In this document: in pieces, positions 53,401 through 63,961 of the stretch
Numbering within the stretch: the stretch's first letter is position 1
How the letters are laid out: every line of letters begins with the position of its first letter
Assembly (NCBI GenBank): GCA_963576475.1
Contig: OY754972.1
Location: forward strand, 10,375,062 to 10,439,061
Direction of reading: 5' to 3'
Length of the DNA stretch: 64,000 bases
Source: Molanna angustata
Lineage: Eukaryota > Arthropoda > Insecta > Trichoptera > Molannidae
The notes under the pieces: model-generated
What the model was told of the DNA's origin: nothing
Database searches by the model: none
The model's input: only the letters and a program-made list of their open reading frames with translations
Position numbers and translations under genes: made by a program

Positions 53401-54040
53401 TAAATGAAATATATAAACAATACAATGTCTCGGCAGAATGTTGGTATCAATATAAATTGCTTTCCGAGCAATTGACAGATTCTGTGTCAAATAAATTTGA
53501 CCCGAAATCAATGACAAGTTGTTCCACTTTAGAAAATTGAGAATGATGTTGATCGTCTTCCAAATTTAGACTAAAAACAACTTTGTCATCATCGGAAATT
53601 GAACGCAATTGCTAACATAAGAATACTAAATACTCCAGTGAGGGTAGGAGTTAGTAAGTATTTAGTTACCTAGGACTGTATACTGTGCGTTCGGATCTAA
53701 ATGTACAATTAAAGTAATGATAATGCGTGTAGTTTAGGCTGGTTAACATATAACACTTGCAATGAAAAAATAAGTTTTAGCAAGTCTATATTTGATTCCT
53801 TATTTTTTATACACTTTCGCCTTTTTAGTCGTACTTGCTGAGTCTGATTGACGTGATTTGGCACTTTTCTTGTTTGACTCACAGGTACAAGCATTTTTTG
53901 CTCTTAACTGCTGTATTGATTTATTTTTCAATTTTCAAACATTCTTTATTTCCATCACGTTGTCAACGGGTATGTATAGGTTGATTTTATGATGGTTCTG
54001 TGTGTATGGCGTACTATGAAATTTTGGCTTCTCGTTGATA
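53401..54040. other. Unassigned stretch
   Basis: Short frames only; no family was recognised. Confidence 0.35.
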
Positions 54041-54041
54041 T

Positions 54042-54700
54042 CATATTTATTTATTTATCGTATGACATAGTGAATTTACAATACTTACATTAAAATCAAG
54101 GACAAGACAAGGTACCGACAGGTGGACACCCAGAATACTAAAATGGAGACCGTAGGAAAATAAAAGACCGGTAGGGCGACCACAAAAAAGATGGGTCGAC
54201 GATATTATTCCGGTTGCGGAAAGGGGTTGGCTGGGGGAAACACAGGACCTAGATAGATGGAGTTCATTGGAGGAGGCCTACATCCACCATGGAGAGATGG
54301 CAGACAAAGAAGAAGAAGAAGACATTAAAATCAAATTAACAAATACACAATTAAATATAAACAAAATATGATCATAAATTCAGTATAGGGCCCCGAGCCA
54401 GTCCACAAAGTCAGCTCGCATATATCCGTCTTTGGGCCCTCATATGCACGGACGCTGCATTCTTCCAATATAATTATGTTGCATTGTATGAGAGGGATGG
54501 CCGCATTCCCATTGAGCGGTGAACAATGCCCCACTTTGCCATGAGGTAGTTACAGCGTCCATGTCCAGTGCGGATCCTATTTAGAGGTCCACAGCCTTCT
54601 TGGCAGATCGAAACCTGGAGGTATCGTCGTTGGTGTACCCATGTACCCATTAACATCCAGGTTGGAGTTCCTAGTCATTATTCCAAGTCTCATTTAGGTC
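54042..54700 (-). pseudogene. Jockey-type LINE 3' end, split by another LINE
   Basis: The tail complement ATTTATTTATTTATCGTATG is at 54046. After an insertion at 54100-54321 the 3' UTR resumes, and coding sequence reads on the minus strand as CQEGCGPLNRIRTGHGRCNY then LMAKWGIVH. LNRIRTGHGRCxxxMxKWG is the C-terminal motif that should follow the segment kept at 19085-19680, so both may belong to one family. Confidence 0.75.
54100..54321 (+). pseudogene. LINE fragment with (GAA)n tail and 13-bp TSD
   Basis: The TSD ACATTAAAATCAA is exact at 54087-54099 and 54322-54334. It reads RWTPRILKWRP, a TAG stop, RPVGRPQKRWVDDIIPVAER, TQDLDRWSSLEEAYIHH. It then runs into a GAAGAAGAAGAAG tail. It lies in opposite orientation to the LINE it interrupts and is therefore younger. 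Confidence 0.88.
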
Positions 54701-54754
54701 GCTTCCGAGTTTTTTTTTGTTTTTTATATATTATATAAAATACATGAAGTACCT

Positions 54755-54815
54755 CTTGGAGTTCGGTTCTCTCTGCCTACCCCAAATAGGGAAATGGCGT
54801 GATGGTATGGTGGTA
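54755..54815 (+). mobile_element. 3' relic of the (GTAT)n LINE
   Basis: GGTTCTCTCTGCCTACCCCA and AATGGCGTGATGGTATGGTG match the end of that LINE. No TSD was found. Confidence 0.55.
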
Positions 54816-55195
54816 CGTAAATTAAGAGCTGATTAGTTTTCCATAGACATCCATCTAGCTGAAATTTACTACAATTGAAAATGTCAGCAGACGGGACCAC
54901 ATTTTGTTTCCAGGGCACAAACCTTTTGTCTAGCTTCGGATAATCTCGAACAGATGGCAGCAGGGTAAAATTATTTTGTTTTTTGAGCGTCACGAATTTA
55001 CCTTTTCCCGTTGTGTTCAGAAATCTTTTATTTTCACTAATACAATGAAAAAATGTGTTTCTATTTTAACCTACGCAGCATAATGTGTTAGTTTTTTTTC
55101 TTCCGAGAAGTGTAAACGAGAAAGCATTTTACTAGAGAAAAACCTTCATGTGTTCATTACTGTGAGCTGCAAAGGAAACGTCTGTCAATTATCTT

Positions 55196-55628
55196 GTTTG
55201 TAATAGTGATGAGCATAACTCTAGCAAGTCTTGGTCTTACGAGACTTGCAAGACCAAGAATGCATGTGTCGCTGCAAGACAAATACCAGGAGGTTCAAGA
55301 TCAAGACCATGCTTTGCAAGACCTAATGTAAGAGTCTTGCGGTCTTGCAATTTTTTATAAACTTATTGAATTGTAATTAAAAAGTAAACAAATAACTAAG
55401 AACGATCGACAGCATACATTAAATTTGTGTCTTCTTTAATGATATTTCATTGTCATACTGAAATTTAATAGAAAAATATATATTTTTTATTGAAAAGTTG
55501 CAAGACTTGCAAGGCCAAGAAAGGGTATGCAAGACCAAGAAACGATCGAGTATGCAAGACCGAGACCGGGTGTGCACGACCAAGACCACCCCGGTTTGCT
55601 CTTACATTTGCTCATCTCTAGTTTGTAA
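55196..55628. mobile_element. hAT-like AAGACC family I, copy 2 (55204-55620)
   Basis: The 8-bp TSD GTTTGTAA lies at 55196-55203 and 55621-55628. The ends TAGTGATGAGCA and TGCTCATCTCTA are inverted repeats with one mismatch. The interior is dominated by variants of TCTTGGTCTTGC and CAAGACCAAGA in both orientations. Length is 417 bp, no protein. Confidence 0.88.
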
Positions 55629-55671
55629 ATGAAATGCGACTTGCTTGATTTTTAGGTTTCGTTTGAATTTT

Positions 55672-55850
55672 GTAATGTCTTCTTCTTCCTTGCCTCTTCC
55701 CAGCACATCTGAGATTTTGCCTTCTGGTACGCAATCGCCAGACCTTTCAGTCTCTCTGGTTAGATGCTCTTACCTCAGCTCCGATTCAATATTTGTCCAC
55801 CAGTTGCCCTGTGGACGACCTCTACTTCTGGACTGAGTGGGAATGTCATA
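55672..55850 (-). pseudogene. Short LINE C-terminal fragment
   Basis: Minus-strand translation contains SRGRPQGNWWTNIESEL and LTRETERSGDCVPEGK. It then runs into a GAAGAAG-type tail (TCTTCTTCTTCC on the plus strand). A weak 6-7 bp AATGTC repeat flanks it. Confidence 0.5.
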
Positions 55851-55867
55851 TTAAAAATGGTAACCTA

Positions 55868-56110
55868 AAGGTAGGTGCGCATGGAAGCTAATTTCATCGG
55901 CTGATTAATTATCGGTGAGCTACAACATACGAATTACATGTAAGAGCGCGCATGAAAGCTTACAGAATCGGCCGATTTAAAAATCTGTGACGAGACACAA
56001 AAAAATTGGCCGATCGAGATCGGCCGATTTTTTGTACCCAATCCCGTTGTATGAGAGAGCGCGCATGGAGCTTGCTCACCGATAATTTAATCGTCCAAGC
56101 GCAGTAGATC
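55868..56110. mobile_element. MITE family H with GCGCATGGAAGCT repeats
   Basis: GTGCGCATGGAAGCT, GCGCGCATGAAAGCTT and GCGCGCATGGAGCTTG occur at about 55872, 55949 and 56060. A hairpin of AATCGGCCGAT with ATCGGCCGATTTT lies near 55970-56030. A shorter relative is at 61436-61530. Confidence 0.6.
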
Positions 56111-56804
56111 GAGAAGTATGTTGTCAGTGTTGTCAAACGAAATGTCAGAAAATATGACATGTATGAAATAAATATTGATTCCGAACAATTAATTACATTA
56201 GTTGAAGCACCTCCTTCATAGTATGATTAAAAATTAAAAAAATATAGTGACCGCCAAATTAAGCAAAAATTGTGGTTGGTTTAATAACTGGTTGGTGTAC
56301 CTACTTAAAAAACTTCTTAAGGTTAGTGATGAGCAAAAGTCTTGCAAGTCTTGCAGTCTTGGTCTTGGTCTTGCATTTTTTGCAAGACCAAGACCAAGAC
56401 CAAGACCACATACTTCACTGCAAGAACAAGACCAAGACCAGGTACGCAAGACCAAGACCAAGAACAAGACCATGCTTGCAAGACCAAGAGTCTTGCAAGA
56501 CTTAAATGCAAGACTCTTGCGGTCTTGCATTTTTTCAATATGTTGACATATTACTCATAGAAATTGCATTGGAACGACAGTAAATGACTTATCCAACTGT
56601 CGATTCGTTTAAGGGAATGAAATTCTCTTGAAGGAAGAGGCAGTTTAAATTCAAGATACGCGAGATTGTATGCAGGGTCTATGTATATTTTTCACGGTGT
56701 TTCCAACTTTGAAGTCAAAAAACACCAACATAGAGGCTTCGCAGCATATATGTTCCGTAGACGGATTTACTCATAATTCGGAGTAGAACATTTCGTGAGT
56801 CTGT

Positions 56805-56808
56805 GTGT

Positions 56809-56855
<47 letters not shown>

Positions 56856-56888
56856 TGTGTGAGGGTGTGTGTGTGTGTGTGTGTGTGT
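56805..56888. repeat. (GT)n microsatellite inside family B
   Basis: It is GTGTGT over about 80 bp with a few TATG and GAGG breaks. The corresponding tract in the copy at 7013 is only about 18 bp. Confidence 0.9.
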
Positions 56889-57324
56889 CCGTCCCCCGTA
56901 TTAACTTTTGATCCGCTCAATTCACAGAGCCGAAAATTTCAGAGTATATAAACAGTAATAGGCCTACAAAACTGTTATACTCAGAATTTTGAATTTTTGT
57001 TTCAGTCAGGAGTTATCAACTTTTGAATTTTCACTTTATTTTTCCATATATCTCAGAAAGCATAAAAGCTAGAACGCTGAAAATTGGTATGAATATAGAC
57101 AAATACAAAATCTCAAAAATTACAGAGTTTCTTTTTTAATATATTTTTTATGACAAATTTATGTGTTTAACTGCCTATATTTCCATAATTTTTAAAAATA
57201 TCGCAAAAAGCCGAAACACCTCATTAGCATTGTAGTATTACATCTCCATTTTTTTTTTAACAATTTTTATAAAAAATTACGACATCGCTTCATACAATTT
57301 GTATGGCAGTCGCCTATACACAAT

Positions 57325-57402
57325 ATTTAAGAAGACTTTTTTTTTTTTTTTGTTTAAGGCAATTCACCCTGTAAAGAGTGCTATGTGAATTTAAGAAGAC
57401 TT
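57325..57402 (-). mobile_element. 50-bp LINE 3' end with 14-bp TSD
   Basis: ATTTAAGAAGACTT is repeated exactly at 57325-57338 and 57389-57402. The 50 bases between are a T-run plus GTTTAAGGCAATTCACCCTG and TAAAGAGTGCTATGTGA. On the minus strand this is a 3' end, AATTGCCTTAAAC then poly(A), like that of the LINE at 45125-47859 (GGTTGCCTAA then poly(A)). The empty site is visible in family B copy 1 near 7705. Confidence 0.92.
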
Positions 57403-58134
57403 AATAGTTTGATACTTAAATCTCCAAACATACATACATACCATCATGCTGGTTTCATATTCCGGGTAGGAAAAAGGACTGACCTCCACACTATCCTTTA
57501 TTGACATACATACCTACATGTGTTGTATGTAAAACAAAATATCTTAAAATATTCAATAATTTTGATTTTTGGGTTTATAGTTTGGTAGGTACTTATTCTT
57601 CAACTATACATATGTAGGTACTATCGCTATCGACAGTTGGATCTCATGTGTTACATGCAACTAGTAGTATGGTTTAAAATAACATACAAAGATCGAATTT
57701 TATGACATCATTTTATAAAAATGGTATAAAAATAATTTATAATTTAAATAATTTTGTTTCATTGTTAAATGAATTCATAATAATAAATAGGTGTAGTTAC
57801 CAAAATGTAATTTCTAGGTAGGTACTTCTTTAAGAATGAAATTTACATATCGGTTTAAAATACAAATATTTTTTATACTATGAACACGTGCGTGTATACA
57901 CAGGAAGTCAACATCTCAGATTCAAATTGTCTCATATTACGTTTACGTGATGCAAAAATAACTCTTATCATTACTAGCGCAAATGTCATATTTGACCGCG
58001 GTGTGTAAAAGAATAAAATAATATTATTCTTCGAGACAATAATTTTGGCCGATGTAAACAAACGTACTCAGAGGCGTTGCAAGTGTAGGTACTTTACCTT
58101 GTGCATAAAGTAAATACAATTAATTATTTTATTT

Positions 58135-58640
58135 AATGTTTTCCAAATTTCGATTTGTTCAAGAGAATTTATTTCTATTAACAGACCGATAAAAGTTTCA
58201 ATCGAAGATGTGCGAGATATGTATGCCAGATCTATATTTTTCATGGTTTTTTCAACTTTGAAAATACCATTCCTATGGAGCACGTTACAACTATTTAATT
58301 TTAATACGAATAATACTGCCGAAGGCCATTTACAATTACAATTATACACAATACATATAAAAATATTCATCACAGTCAATTAGAAAAACATAATAATGTA
58401 CCTATTTATTTTATCGATTGAATGAATATGCAAACAAAGCATTAAATATACATATAAGGGACACACACAGACACACTAAGCCTCTAAGTTGGTGTTTTTT
58501 GACTTCAAAGTTGAAAAAAACATGAAAGATATAGACCTGGCATAAAATTCTCTTAATACTGACGATTCATTAAGATAAATATATTCTCTTGAACGTGTCG
58601 ACAGTTGGAATATTATGTATCTATGTATATATGGGTATGT
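58135..58640. mobile_element. Family B fragments in opposite orientations
   Basis: 58145-58265 runs forward (ATTTGTTCAAGAGAATTTAT, TTTTTCAACTTTGAAAATAC). 58480-58640 runs in reverse (GTTGGTGTTTTTTGACTTCA, CTCTTGAACGTGTCGACAGTTGG). Together they form an interrupted inverted repeat about 0.5 kb across. Confidence 0.65.
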
Positions 58641-58719
58641 ATGTATGCATGTACATATTTTTAAGTGTTTAGATTTTCTTATTAGTATGAATACCTAAAT
58701 TTTGTATTTTTGTAAAGTA

Positions 58720-58850
58720 ATCCTTTCAGAATACAATCTCACCATGATACTAGTTAATAATCTGCAATAAAAAGAATACCCTTAAAAATTTCAAATTCAT
58801 AACTCCGCACTATATCACCTTCATAAAAATAAGAGATAAAAATATTTCAC
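58720..58850 (-). mobile_element. Family A foldback, right-arm end
   Basis: CAGAATACAATCTCACCATG, ATACTAGTTAATAATCTGCA and CATAACTCCGCACTATATCA match the outer 130 bp of the right arm. The last bases are degraded. Confidence 0.7.
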
Positions 58851-59767
58851 ATCAAACCATTGATTTTTTACGTTCATATTGCCAATGTCAAACGCAGTGG
58901 TTCAACCATGTTAAGTAAAAATACATAATATCTACTGTGAAACAATATTTAATAAACAGTAAGTACTTAAGGCAAACAACACGTACTCTAATGATGTATT
59001 TGTAAAAGAATGTAATTTAATTAATATTATATAGGGTACCAATAGAAGAGGGTACCTATGTATATACATACATAAGCAATATAGAGGTATACTCTTTGAC
59101 AAAAAGAACCTCAATGACTTTCAAACTTAAAAATCTAATGAATTACGTATGATTGTTTGACCATTGGATGATCACTAGTAGGTACATACAAATTTAAGAA
59201 ATCTTTGTATGAAGTTAGATTGAAAGCCAATTTTCTAAAAGCATAACATTTTTTCCACTTTTAATAATAGATGCACATTATTTTAATTAAACAATAAAAA
59301 ATGATTAATTAAATTTACCATACAAGGAAATAAAATAAAATCAATTATTAATAAAAAAAAACACGGCACTCGGCTCTGAACGAGCGGTATGTATGTCAAA
59401 GAAAGGATTAGTACTTCTCTTGTGTTACGCCGCCGTTAGACAAACATAACATTTATGATTGTATCATAAAAGTATATGTTTGCATGATTTTGCACGATAT
59501 AAGACATTTTGAATCTGGCACGGTTCATATTTTAACATCCTGTGTAGGACGTAGGTATATGTTTCTGTGCGAGTTTTGACATGATATAATATTATACCTA
59601 CATAAATATCTATCATTCAAGTAAGTTGGAAGGTATATTCATTAACTCCTCCAAGGTATATTCATTATTTCACGAGTTGCATGTAACACATGAGACACAA
59701 TTTAAGAGTACGTATCAAACTAAAAACACACATTAATAAATATTTTAATTTTTTTTTATTTTCCAAC

Positions 59768-60540
59768 AACAACTGTCGATTTGTTTAAGGGAATTTATTC
59801 TCTTAACATATCAAGCGATGATACGCGAGATTTGTATGCCAGGTCTATATTTTTCGTGTTTTTTTCAACTTTGGAGTAAAAAAAGTCTACTTAGAGGCTA
59901 CTCAGCATAGATGTTATATAAATAGATTATTATTAGATGGGTCGATGGCAGAGCGGTTAGCGTGCTGGGCTAGTAATCCAGTGGTTGTCAGTTCGAATCC
60001 TGCCTTGAACGTTTTCTTTCACCTATAGCATAAGCATTTATGCTTATTTTAGGGAAAGTAGGAAGATACATATATATGTACTTGTTTAGCAAGGACATAT
60101 TCATTTTGTATGTAATGTTTTTTAACATTTTTTATAAAAATTGAATTTAGTGACGACATCTTTTCATACAATTTGTAAGGCATCTCAAAATTTAACAATT
60201 ATTGTAATAAAAGTTTAGTGACGACATTTCATAAAAATTGTGTGGCAGTGACCTATACACAATACCTATATTATAAGGCAATGAAATATAATATCATTGA
60301 TCTAAGGTAACTAAATAGTTTGATACTTAATCTTCAAAATAAATACATACCATCAAACTGTTTTCATATTCTGGGTAAGAAGGAAGGACTGACCTCTCCA
60401 TACTACCCTATCTTGACATACATACCTACATGTTTTGTATAGAGTACAAAATATCTTAAAATATTCAATTGTTTGTATTTAGGGGATTCTATTTCTGTGC
60501 GTATTCTTTAACTAAACATACTATCGCATGTCTGATAGTT
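59768..60540 (+). mobile_element. Family B copy 3, split by SINE1
   Basis: The left part is at 59768-59930 (CAACTGTCGATTTGTTTAAG). The right part starts at about 60118 with TTTTTTAACATTTTTTAT and GTGACGACATCTTTTCATAC. It contains a short internal duplication of the GTGACGACAT block (60150 and 60219). The middle of the family is missing. Confidence 0.7.
59937..60113 (+). mobile_element. SINE1 copy, full length
   Basis: GATGGCAGAGCGGTTAGCGT, GGGCTAGTAATCCAGTGG and AGTTCGAATCCTGCC form the head. GCATAAGCATTTATGCTTAT and TATGTACTTGTTTAGCAAGG follow. It ends ATATTCATTTTG. Confidence 0.88.
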
Positions 60541-60990
60541 TCCTTGTATTTATTTGTATATTATTATAATTTTAGGGAGAGGACTTATATAATTATTGGC
60601 ATCAATGTTCATGACTAGAAAAATATGTTGTTAGATATTTTCATAAGAATAATCTTTGAAAGATTTATTATATTCAGACAATGATTTTAGTTTTGATTCA
60701 CTTCAGCTTATACATCGACGTTATGGATCTTAAATTCTTCAACATGTTTGTATTTCATTTTTTATTTTTATAACTAGAATAACAACATTATATGAAAAGT
60801 TATAAAAATACAGAAATTTCAAGACGACATATAAACGATATTTCATAGTTTGGTGATTTTTTTTTTCCAAAAATTGTAATAATTTGATCTTAGATTATAT
60901 ATGTTTGATAGGTACCTAAAATTATATAACATGTTTACTTCAAGGAAAATTTAGGTTTTATTAAAAAAAATCGAATATGTACCTACTTTA
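60541..60990. other. Unassigned interior of the composite element
   Basis: AT-rich with no frame of note. It may include what is left of the original hAT-like interior. Confidence 0.35.
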
Positions 60991-61435
60991 CCTACTCATA
61001 AAAGTGCAAGACTTGCAAGACTCTTGCTGCAAGACCAAGACCAAGACTATGTATGCAAGACCAAGACCAAGACTATACTTGTAAACGCAAGACCAAGACC
61101 AAGACCGCGGGTGCAAGACCAAGACCAAGTCCAAGACCACCCCGGTCTTGGTCTTGGTCTTGCATTTGCTCATCACTACTTAAGGTGTGATCTTAAATCT
61201 TCCTAGGACAGGACAAATTGTCCTTTCGGTAATATAGCACTTATTAGCGGATGAACCCAGTGATTTTTTTGACGTTTCTTTTTACGCATTTTGAGGAAAA
61301 GAGCACAAACACATGCTACTTCAAAAAAATCCATATTTCTAATCATATAGGTATTAAAACTTATGAATATACATATTGTATGTATTTTAAATATATGAAT
61401 GTTGACCGCCGTGTTATTTCCAATCGTACGATTCT

Positions 61436-61530
61436 ATAAGCTTCCATGCGCGTTAGAACCGATCGGCCGATCATTTTCGGCTGATAAATTAATCGGCCGA
61501 TGAAATTAAGCTTCCATGCGCGCCTTACCT
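61436..61530. mobile_element. MITE family H, short copy
   Basis: AAGCTTCCATGCGCG occurs at 61439 and again at 61509, both direct. Between them are GATCGGCCGATCA and AATCGGCCGATGAAATTA words, reverse complements of those at 55868-56110. Confidence 0.6.
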
Positions 61531-61539
61531 AAATAACGT

Positions 61540-61692
61540 TTCATTTGGAAGGAGTTTGGCATTAAAAAACACCACGCTTGCCAGACGGGTTGGTGAGTTT
61601 TGAATTTCAGCCGCCCTTAACATAGGGTGTTAAATGGAAGGGTATGGAAGAGGCCTATATCCAGCAGTGGAGGACAGAGGGAAGAAGAAGAG
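61540..61692 (+). pseudogene. LINE 3' fragment with (GAA)n tail and 9-bp TSD
   Basis: AAATAACGT is repeated at 61531-61539 and 61693-61701. The end of the insert reads WKGMEEAYIQQWRTEGRRR, close to the SLEEAYIHH ending at 54100-54321. The tail is GAAGAAGAAGAG. The rest of the insert is too short to place. Confidence 0.75.
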
Positions 61693-61784
61693 AAATAACG
61701 TATTGTTGAATTCCTCTTTTTTATGTGTGGTGTCCTAAATTTTCCTAAATCCTTAAAAATGAATATCACTTAAATTTTAGTAAA

Positions 61785-61953
61785 AGCTGGTTGCAGACCA
61801 AAAACTAAGCTAAGTTAGTTTGGCTTAGCTCTCATAGCTGAGTTCATTTTTCATATAAGCTCACATAGTTTGCGGTCTGCAAATTTGTAAGAAAAACGAC
61901 CTCAGCTATACGAGCTAATTTAAACAAGTTTAGCTTTCGTTCTGCAACTGGCT
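61785..61953. mobile_element. Palindromic MITE rich in GCTTAGCT-type words
   Basis: AGCTGGTTGCAGACCAAAAA at the left mirrors the right end TTTCGTTCTGCAACTGGCTC. The inside holds GGCTTAGCTCTCATAGCTGA and CTCAGCTATACGAGCTAATT as a further mirrored pair. Length is about 170 bp. Confidence 0.65.
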
Positions 61954-62564
61954 CAAAGTCGAATTGTAGAAAAATAATTTAAACCCAAAAGTCCAATTTC
62001 TCTATTGGTGTTTGCTCTATGTAAAACTTAACGAAAAAAATCCTCTGTTGGATCCAGGACGCCAGCGCAGAAACCAATAGGCAAAGGCAATCAACTAAAC
62101 CTTTTGTCTTATTAGGAATGATCACACTAATGATTCTTTGAATTACTCTACTGAACGTTTCATAAAGTCATTAAGTCTTTGCATATTTTTAAAGACTGCC
62201 AATTCTATTTATTGAGTTTTATTGTGAGCAAGAGAATCTTTTCGGTGGCTGAACAGTTCCATTGTCAAAATCACGAGTACCATTATTCTTCTCGGCAACG
62301 TGTATTGTTCTATTGTATATTTCATGCAAACTTTACCGTCGTAAAACTCTGACGTGTACACCGGCCTTTATATCTCGTCTGGCCATATTATAGTAGCGGT
62401 CTCGGTATTCAATAGTTTTTTTGCAGATCAATGCCCTATACCTATAGTACCTACATACCTACGTGATTTGTATTAGAAATATAATATTCGCCAACATTTT
62501 TACTATTCACATGGATTCTGCTTTTACTTATTTTATATTTTTACTTATTTTAGCTTTCGTGGCT

Positions 62565-62697
62565 CAGTTGGTTAGGTATCTGACTGCTGATCCAAGAGCC
62601 CCGGGTTCGATTCCCGGTGGAGACACAGTTTTTAATTGTTTCCAGTCTGGACCTGTGAGACGATTAATATCGTGTCCCCAGAATGTGGCAACTTATT
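62565..62697 (+). mobile_element. SINE2 copy, 3' truncated
   Basis: CGTGGCTCAGTTGGTTAGG and CCCCGGGTTCGATTCCCGG are the A- and B-box regions. GGAGACACAGTTTTTAATTG and GACGATTAATATCGTGTCCC follow. It stops at GTGGCAACTTATTGA, where a family A arm begins. The head could fold as a tRNA, but the body marks it as a SINE. Confidence 0.85.
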
Positions 62698-62935
62698 GAG
62701 TACTTTAGTCGTTAATCGATAAAGTAGAATAAACACGCCGTTCATAGCACATAGTACACACACAGATACATTGTGATGAAACTTTCAGAATACAACCTCA
62801 GCATGATACTTGTTGATAATCTGCAATCAAAATATAACCTTAAAAATTGCGAATTCTATATATATATATATATAACTCGCCGCTACATATATCCCCTTGG
62901 GGTAGTGAGGTAGTGGGTAGGGGAGTAAAAACTAA
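62698..62935 (-). mobile_element. Family A foldback, right-arm end
   Basis: GAGTACTTTAGTCGTTAATC, CAACCTCAGCATGATACTTG and ATCCCCTTGGGGTAGTGAGG are the outer part of the arm. A TATATATA run at about 62858-62873 is inserted near CATAACTCC (here ATAACTCGCC). Confidence 0.75.
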
Positions 62936-63258
62936 AACTATGTTTATCTCACATTTCTTGAACGCTATTCCGTCTGCGTCCTTCAATTTCCTCATCAGTA
63001 GATGTAATGTATGGAACAAATTAATGTTGACAATCTTCATGAGTTTGTGGTATTTCGAGTATTTTTCAAGATCTTGTCAAACTATTATATTGTTATCCAA
63101 GTTCTGATGGCTGTGATATAATTGAAATAGGTGAGACATTTGTGTTGTTTTACTTTATTTATGAGTGTTCGGTGATCGGTGACACGTCCTGTCTAATGTG
63201 TAGGTACTCTGAATGCGAAAAGTTTGTAATACGTATGTTATTTGTATAACTTTTAAGG

Positions 63259-63323
63259 ATAAGTATTTGGTTTGGTTGGATATAGATTTGAATACTTTAT
63301 ATCCAACCAAACCAAATACTTAT
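63259..63323. repeat. Perfect 26-bp inverted repeat with 13-base loop
   Basis: The left arm is 63259-63284 (begins ATAAGTATTTGGTTTGGT) and the right arm 63298-63323 (ends CCAAACCAAATACTTAT). They are exact reverse complements. The loop is GATTTGAATACTT. It lies 90 bp upstream of the reverse-transcriptase fragment. No other copy was seen in the window. Confidence 0.93.
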
Positions 63324-63377
63324 TCTTCTCCAATCCAAATTTTGTCATCTTTGTATAACAGAATAAAAGTTTAATAC

Positions 63378-63961
63378 ATAAGAATAATAAAAATAGTAAA
63401 ATAATCCAAGGATTGAATACCGACAGCTTTACTAGAATAAAAACACAGGGTGACCTCACCAATCCAGTCCCTACTCCAATCGGAATAAGACAAGGCGATA
63501 GTCTAAGTCCATTCCTATTCAACTTAATAATGGACAAACTGATCGAAGAAGTTGTAGACCTAAACCTTGGGTACCGAATGGGAGGTAAAAGAGTCAGTAT
63601 AGTATGCTACGCCGACGATGTGGTACTTATCGCAGAATCAGAAGATGACCTTCAAAGGATGCTATACAAACTTAATCATACATCACTTAAATATAATATG
63701 ATGATATCTACAGACGAAACAAAGAGTCTCACGATAAGCAAGAACCCGTTGAGATGCAAATTAGTCGTAGAAAATAACATAATAGAGCAAGTGATGGACT
63801 TTAAATACCTGGGAATAGACATCACTAGCAGCGGTAGTCTATACGACGAAACATTAAGACAAGTAAATAAAGCAGCTGCAATATCAGGATGTCTAAAGGA
63901 AAGTATATGGAGGAATAAACACATGAATATCGAAAGCAAAGTCCGAATATATAAAACACTA
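63378..63961 (+). pseudogene. LINE reverse-transcriptase fragment, cut at the 3' side by element L
   Basis: The frame reads GLNTDSFTRIKTQGDL, IGIRQGDSLSPFLFNLIMDK, VSIVCYADDVVLIAESEDDL, MMISTDETKSLTISKNPLRC, VMDFKYLGIDITSSG, AISGCLKESIWRNKHMNIES, KVRIYKTLV. RQGDSLSPFLFN and YADD are the fourth and fifth reverse-transcriptase motifs; FKYLG is the thumb start. The N-terminal motifs (including the FxD block) are missing; an in-frame stop lies at about 63354. After KTLV the expected protein stops because the element L head takes over at about 63958, so the last 12 or so residues of the open frame are not LINE sequence. Confidence 0.9.

Larger units (their letters stand above)
56588..57660 (+). 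mobile_element. Dispersed repeat family B, copy 2
   Basis: It begins CCAACTGTCGATTCGTTTAA and keeps the whole order seen at 7013-7990, with an expanded GT tract at about 56805-56888. A 50-bp retroelement end is inserted at 57339-57388. Confidence 0.82.
56316..61186. mobile_element. Composite hAT-like element of family I, about 4.86 kb (56324-61178)
   Basis: The left end TAGTGATGAGCAAA starts at 56324 and the right end TTTGCTCATCACTA stops at 61178. Outside them an exact 8-bp TSD CTTAAGGT occurs at 56316-56323 and 61179-61186. Hexamer-rich parts lie only near the ends (56330-56530 and 61005-61170). The interior is filled with family B copies, a SINE1, a family A fragment and LINE remains. No transposase was recognised. 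It is either one element with nested insertions or a recombination product of two copies. Confidence 0.75.

Noticed and set aside
56247..56560. Several overlapping frames rich in K, T, D, Q or L, V
   Set aside because: They arise from AAGACC and GGTCTT hexamers inside the hAT-like element and are open on both strands at once.
62570..62632. Possible tRNA gene with intact B box
   Set aside because: It continues into the SINE2 body also present at 33590-33817; no terminator T-run follows the tRNA-like part.
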